A stretch of DNA of 64,000 bases from Clostridia bacterium (lineage in GTDB: Bacteria; Bacillota; Clostridia; Christensenellales; Aristaeellaceae), in NCBI GenBank assembly GCA_017429265.1, contig JAFRPG010000058.1, positions 62,001 to 126,000 of the forward strand, given 5' to 3'. Position 1 is the stretch's first letter; each line of letters begins with the position of its first letter. Below are positions 61,489 through 64,000 of this stretch, in pieces. The notes below the pieces were generated by a model. It saw only the letters and a list, made by a program, of their open reading frames with translations. It did not search any database and was not told the DNA's origin. The translations under genes were made by a program, and so were the position numbers.

Positions 61489-61512
61489 AAATCGCCGCTT
61501 TTCCTGTATAAT
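61484..61512 (+). promoter_or_regulatory. Promoter of the two-component system
   Basis: A perfect TATAAT with a weak TTTTCA 17 nt upstream; the -35 overlaps the preceding terminator tail. The start codon is about 40 bp downstream. Confidence 0.55.
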
Positions 61513-61550
61513 ATCATCACGAAATGCGGAACATATGAGGAGGCTCCTTC

Positions 61551-62987
61551 ATGAAAGCCCGACCCCCCGTACACAGACGGTTCTGGGATCTTCCCGTGTT
61601 TCACCGTCTGCGGCCCCGGCTGATGACCATGATCCTGGCTCTGGTGATGCCGGTGAGCCTGATCAGCCTGGCATTGTCTTTGATCTCCGTTTTTCAGAGC
61701 GCGGAAGCCACGCGTACCGCGAACCGGAACGCATTCAGCTTTTATATCGACGAGGTCGCGCTGCGCAATGAGCTGGGGGATATTGACGTGATTTCGGACT
61801 TTCCCGCTACCCTGGCGAAGTCCATGACGCTGATGTACTGGAACACGGGGAGCAAAGAGCCCGGCAGAAATAACGGCAGCAGTGTTTATGTTTCCAGAGA
61901 CGGTGAACAGGCATTTCTCGTTCACCCGGACGGAACGTGGGATGTGACAGACAAGTCGTTTTCCGAACTGAAACAGACGCGTGAATACTACGCATGGGAA
62001 AAGGAAGGTAAGCCGTTTCAGGTTTTGGTTGCCTTCCCGTATGACTTTTCGCTGCAGAGCATCCCGGCCTGGTTCTGGATCTCGATGATGATTTCCCTTC
62101 TCACCATCCTGGCTTGTCCTGTTCTGTATGCCCGCCTGCGGTATGATATCCTGAACCCCATGCAGATCATGACAAAGGGCATCGAAGCTTTCCGCAAAGA
62201 CCGTACCGCCCGGATCCCGCCGCAGACGAAAGCCATCAGTGACGACTTTCTGGGGCTCTATGAGGAATTCAACAGGATGGCGGCGGAAGTCCAGGGCTCC
62301 TATGAAAAGGATATCAAACTCCTGGAGACAGAGATGGATAACCTCCGCCTGCAGGTGAATCCCCATATGCTGCTGAATTCTTATAACACGATCTATGCGC
62401 TGGCGGAGTCTAAGAACTACCCGGTGATCCAGGACTATGCCCTGTGCCTGGTGGACTATTTCCGGTATGTGCTCAGACGGGGTCAGCAGCTGGTGACGGT
62501 GAAGCAGGAGCTGGATTTTGTGGAGAATTTCATCCGGATCCAGCGCATCCGGTACCCGGGGCGTTTCTCCTATGTGTATCAGGCGGAGGATGAATGCCTG
62601 AATGCCCTGATCCCGCCGCTGCTGATCGAAAACTTCGTGGAAAACGCGGTCAAATATGCGCTGGAACCCAGGGAAGCCATCGAGATCGTGGTTTCTGTCC
62701 GAAAGGACCAGAACAAGAGGGGTAAGGATGCCCTGCACATCGCCATCACCGACACGGGCAGCGGCATTCATCCTCAGGTACTGGAAAAGCTGAAAGCGCA
62801 TGAGCCCTATATCGATGAGAGCGGAAACAAACACATCGGCATCTGGAACTGTCTCCGCCGGATCGAGCTGTTCTACGGGGAAGAGGGTGAGGTGAGCTTT
62901 GCCAGCGGGGAGGGCATGGGGACCCAGATTTATCTCGTGGTGCCGTTCCGGACCCACGATGAACCGAAAGGAGGCTTGCCGGCATGA
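61551..62987 (+). CDS. Sensor histidine kinase, YesM family
   Basis: A 478-residue protein with two membrane segments (about residues 23-45 and 165-190) framing an extracellular sensor of about 120 residues, then a HAMP-like helix. The phospho-acceptor region is LRLQVNPHMLLNSYN (His_kinase family, usually QINPHFLYN), and the ATPase domain has NFVENAVKYAL (N box), DTGSGI (G1) and GIWN. It senses extracellular sugar or importer status and phosphorylates the adjacent regulator. The start follows GAGGAG. Confidence 0.9.
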   Translation: MKARPPVHRRFWDLPVFHRLRPRLMTMILALVMPVSLISLALSLISVFQSAEATRTANRNAFSFYIDEVALRNELGDIDVISDFPATLAKSMTLMYWNTGSKEPGRNNGSSVYVSRDGEQAFLVHPDGTWDVTDKSFSELKQTREYYAWEKEGKPFQVLVAFPYDFSLQSIPAWFWISMMISLLTILACPVLYARLRYDILNPMQIMTKGIEAFRKDRTARIPPQTKAISDDFLGLYEEFNRMAAEVQGSYEKDIKLLETEMDNLRLQVNPHMLLNSYNTIYALAESKNYPVIQDYALCLVDYFRYVLRRGQQLVTVKQELDFVENFIRIQRIRYPGRFSYVYQAEDECLNALIPPLLIENFVENAVKYALEPREAIEIVVSVRKDQNKRGKDALHIAITDTGSGIHPQVLEKLKAHEPYIDESGNKHIGIWNCLRRIELFYGEEGEVSFASGEGMGTQIYLVVPFRTHDEPKGGLPA

Positions 62988-63754
62988 ATATCCTGATCGT
63001 GGACGATGAGCCTTTTGCCGTGCAGGGCATGCTGGACGGCATCAACTGGGATCTGCTCGGCTTTGACAAGGTGCTGACGGCCGGCAGCTATGATGAGGCT
63101 GTGAACGTTTTCAAGAAGACCTATGTCGACATCCTGGTCAGTGATATCGAGATGCCGGGCGAGAGCGGGCTCAAGCTGATCGCCTATGTTAACGAGCACA
63201 GCCCCAACACCGAATGCATCATCCTGACCTGTCACGACGAGTTTGATTACGCGCAGACCGCTGTCCGGCTCAGCTGCATGGAGTATGTGCTGAAGCCCGT
63301 CCGCTATGCGAAGCTGACGGAGATCCTGATCCAGGCGCAGGAAAAGGTGACCAAGCGGCGGCAGAACGAACAGATCCGGCAGTTCGGGCAGCAGTACATC
63401 GATTCTCTGGCCAGGGAAACGCGGGGCGATACAGCCAACGCGCTTGAGACCGCCGTCGGCTATATCGACGGGCATCTGTCCGAAGAGCTCTCCGTGAGGG
63501 AACTGGCAGCGCTGAGTTACGTGAGTGCCGATCATCTGACCCGCCTTTTCAAAAAGAAATACGGCATGACGGTCTCGGAGTATATCCAGGACAAGCGCAT
63601 CCATCTGGCGGGCGAACTCCTTCAGCGGGAGGACATGACGATTTCCATGGTGGCCAACACGGTGGGCTTCGGCAATTATTCCTACTTCACCGAGCAGTTC
63701 AAGAAGCATTACGGAGTCACCCCGCGGGAATACCAGAAGCAGGTCCGCAGATAG
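62984..63754 (+). CDS. AraC-type response regulator, YesN family
   Basis: A 256-residue protein. The receiver domain has acidic pocket DDE (residues 7-9), phospho-acceptor Asp in ILVSDIEMPG (about 55), Thr in ILTCHD and Lys in YVLKPV. The C-terminal AraC HTH pair is at about residues 160-256 (LAALSYVSADHLTRLFKKKYG, ... VGFGNYSYFTEQFKKHYGVTPREY). The start overlaps the kinase stop (ATGA). It probably activates the importer and glycosidase operons. Confidence 0.93.
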   Translation: MNILIVDDEPFAVQGMLDGINWDLLGFDKVLTAGSYDEAVNVFKKTYVDILVSDIEMPGESGLKLIAYVNEHSPNTECIILTCHDEFDYAQTAVRLSCMEYVLKPVRYAKLTEILIQAQEKVTKRRQNEQIRQFGQQYIDSLARETRGDTANALETAVGYIDGHLSEELSVRELAALSYVSADHLTRLFKKKYGMTVSEYIQDKRIHLAGELLQREDMTISMVANTVGFGNYSYFTEQFKKHYGVTPREYQKQVRR

Positions 63755-63896
63755 GATTCATGTCGGATTCACAGGGTTTTTCATCGGATTTCATACAGCA
63801 TTTTCCTCCCGCCGATGGCATAATGGAGCCGGAAAACGGGCCAAGAGCCCACCGAACGGTATCCCCACCGGAGAAACGACAAGGAGGAAACACAAG

Positions 63897-64000
63897 ATGA
63901 AAAAGATGATCGCCCTGCTGCTCTGTCTGGCGCTGCCTCTGTCCCTGGCGTCCTTCGCCGCGGCCGAGAGCGCTGTGCCCGAACTGGCTGACACCTACTA
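63897..64000 (+). CDS. Start of a secreted protein (runs off the window)
   Basis: The first 34 codons show a signal peptide, MKKMIALLLCLALPLSLASF, with an AxA-type cut around FAAAES. The ribosome site is AAGGAGG. By position it may be another binding protein or a glycan-active enzyme; the rest is outside the window. Confidence 0.75.
   Translation, partial: MKKMIALLLCLALPLSLASFAAAESAVPELADTY

Noticed and set aside
1..64000. CRISPR arrays, tRNA or rRNA genes, intact insertion sequences
   Set aside because: No regularly spaced repeats, cloverleaf-like or rRNA-like segments, or transposase genes were seen on reading; a tRNA scan would be needed for certainty.

Overview
The window looks like the chromosome of a GC-rich Clostridia-type gut or rumen bacterium. 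This rests on consistent GGAGG-type ribosome sites, a YesMN/LplB/YtcP sugar-uptake arrangement, Gram-positive style glycoside-hydrolase operons, and no outer-membrane (SusC/SusD) genes. The taxon is inferred from gene families only. I saw no tRNA, rRNA, CRISPR array or intact insertion sequence.

Region 1 (1-9.2 kb) holds single genes: the 3' part of a MutS2-like gene, a SAM methyltransferase, an XRE regulator with an effector domain, a UvrA2-type ABC protein, two GNAT acetyltransferases, a jelly-roll domain protein, a DUF3784-like membrane protein, a polysaccharide deacetylase and a small lipoprotein that probably starts at CTG.

Region 2 (9.5-30 kb) is an accessory zone, mostly on the plus strand. 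It has eight intact GNAT genes and three GNAT fragments. It also has three small double-glycine leader peptides (bacteriocin-like) plus one broken relative, and one intact and one broken M50-type membrane protease. Other genes are a flavin reductase diverging from an HxlR regulator, an ankyrin-repeat gene flanked by 77-bp direct repeats, two condensation-like acyltransferases (one in an acyltransferase/zinc-ribbon membrane protein/esterase operon), an acyl-ACP thioesterase, and a helix-turn-helix regulator upstream of a C39/BtrH-like protein.

Region 3 (30-42 kb) starts with a secreted subtype-B tannase-like esterase and an aldo/keto reductase diverging from a TetR regulator. A scarred segment follows, with two REP-like foldback elements, two 63-bp repeats, two genes sharing the same signal-peptide DNA, copies of one unknown secreted protein family, a truncated AAA ATPase and a serine-recombinase remnant. 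It ends with an N-formylglutamate amidohydrolase whose start lies beside an A7 tract, and an XRE-HD fusion resembling alarmone hydrolases.

Region 4 (41.7-64 kb) is a plant-glycan utilisation locus around a divergent promoter near 50.5 kb. Leftward runs a seven-gene operon: MATE exporter, GH3, GH1, GH43, SGNH esterase, SDR oxidoreductase and DUF308 membrane protein. Rightward run YesL, GH43 with a CBM32-like domain, a tannase-like esterase and a GH78 rhamnosidase. An ABC importer (binding protein, LplB, YtcP), a YesM/YesN two-component system and the start of another secreted protein follow. The simplest reading is import of decorated plant oligosaccharides, possibly rhamnosylated, arabinosylated or phenolic-esterified, with intracellular de-esterification and hydrolysis, since the hydrolases lack signal peptides.
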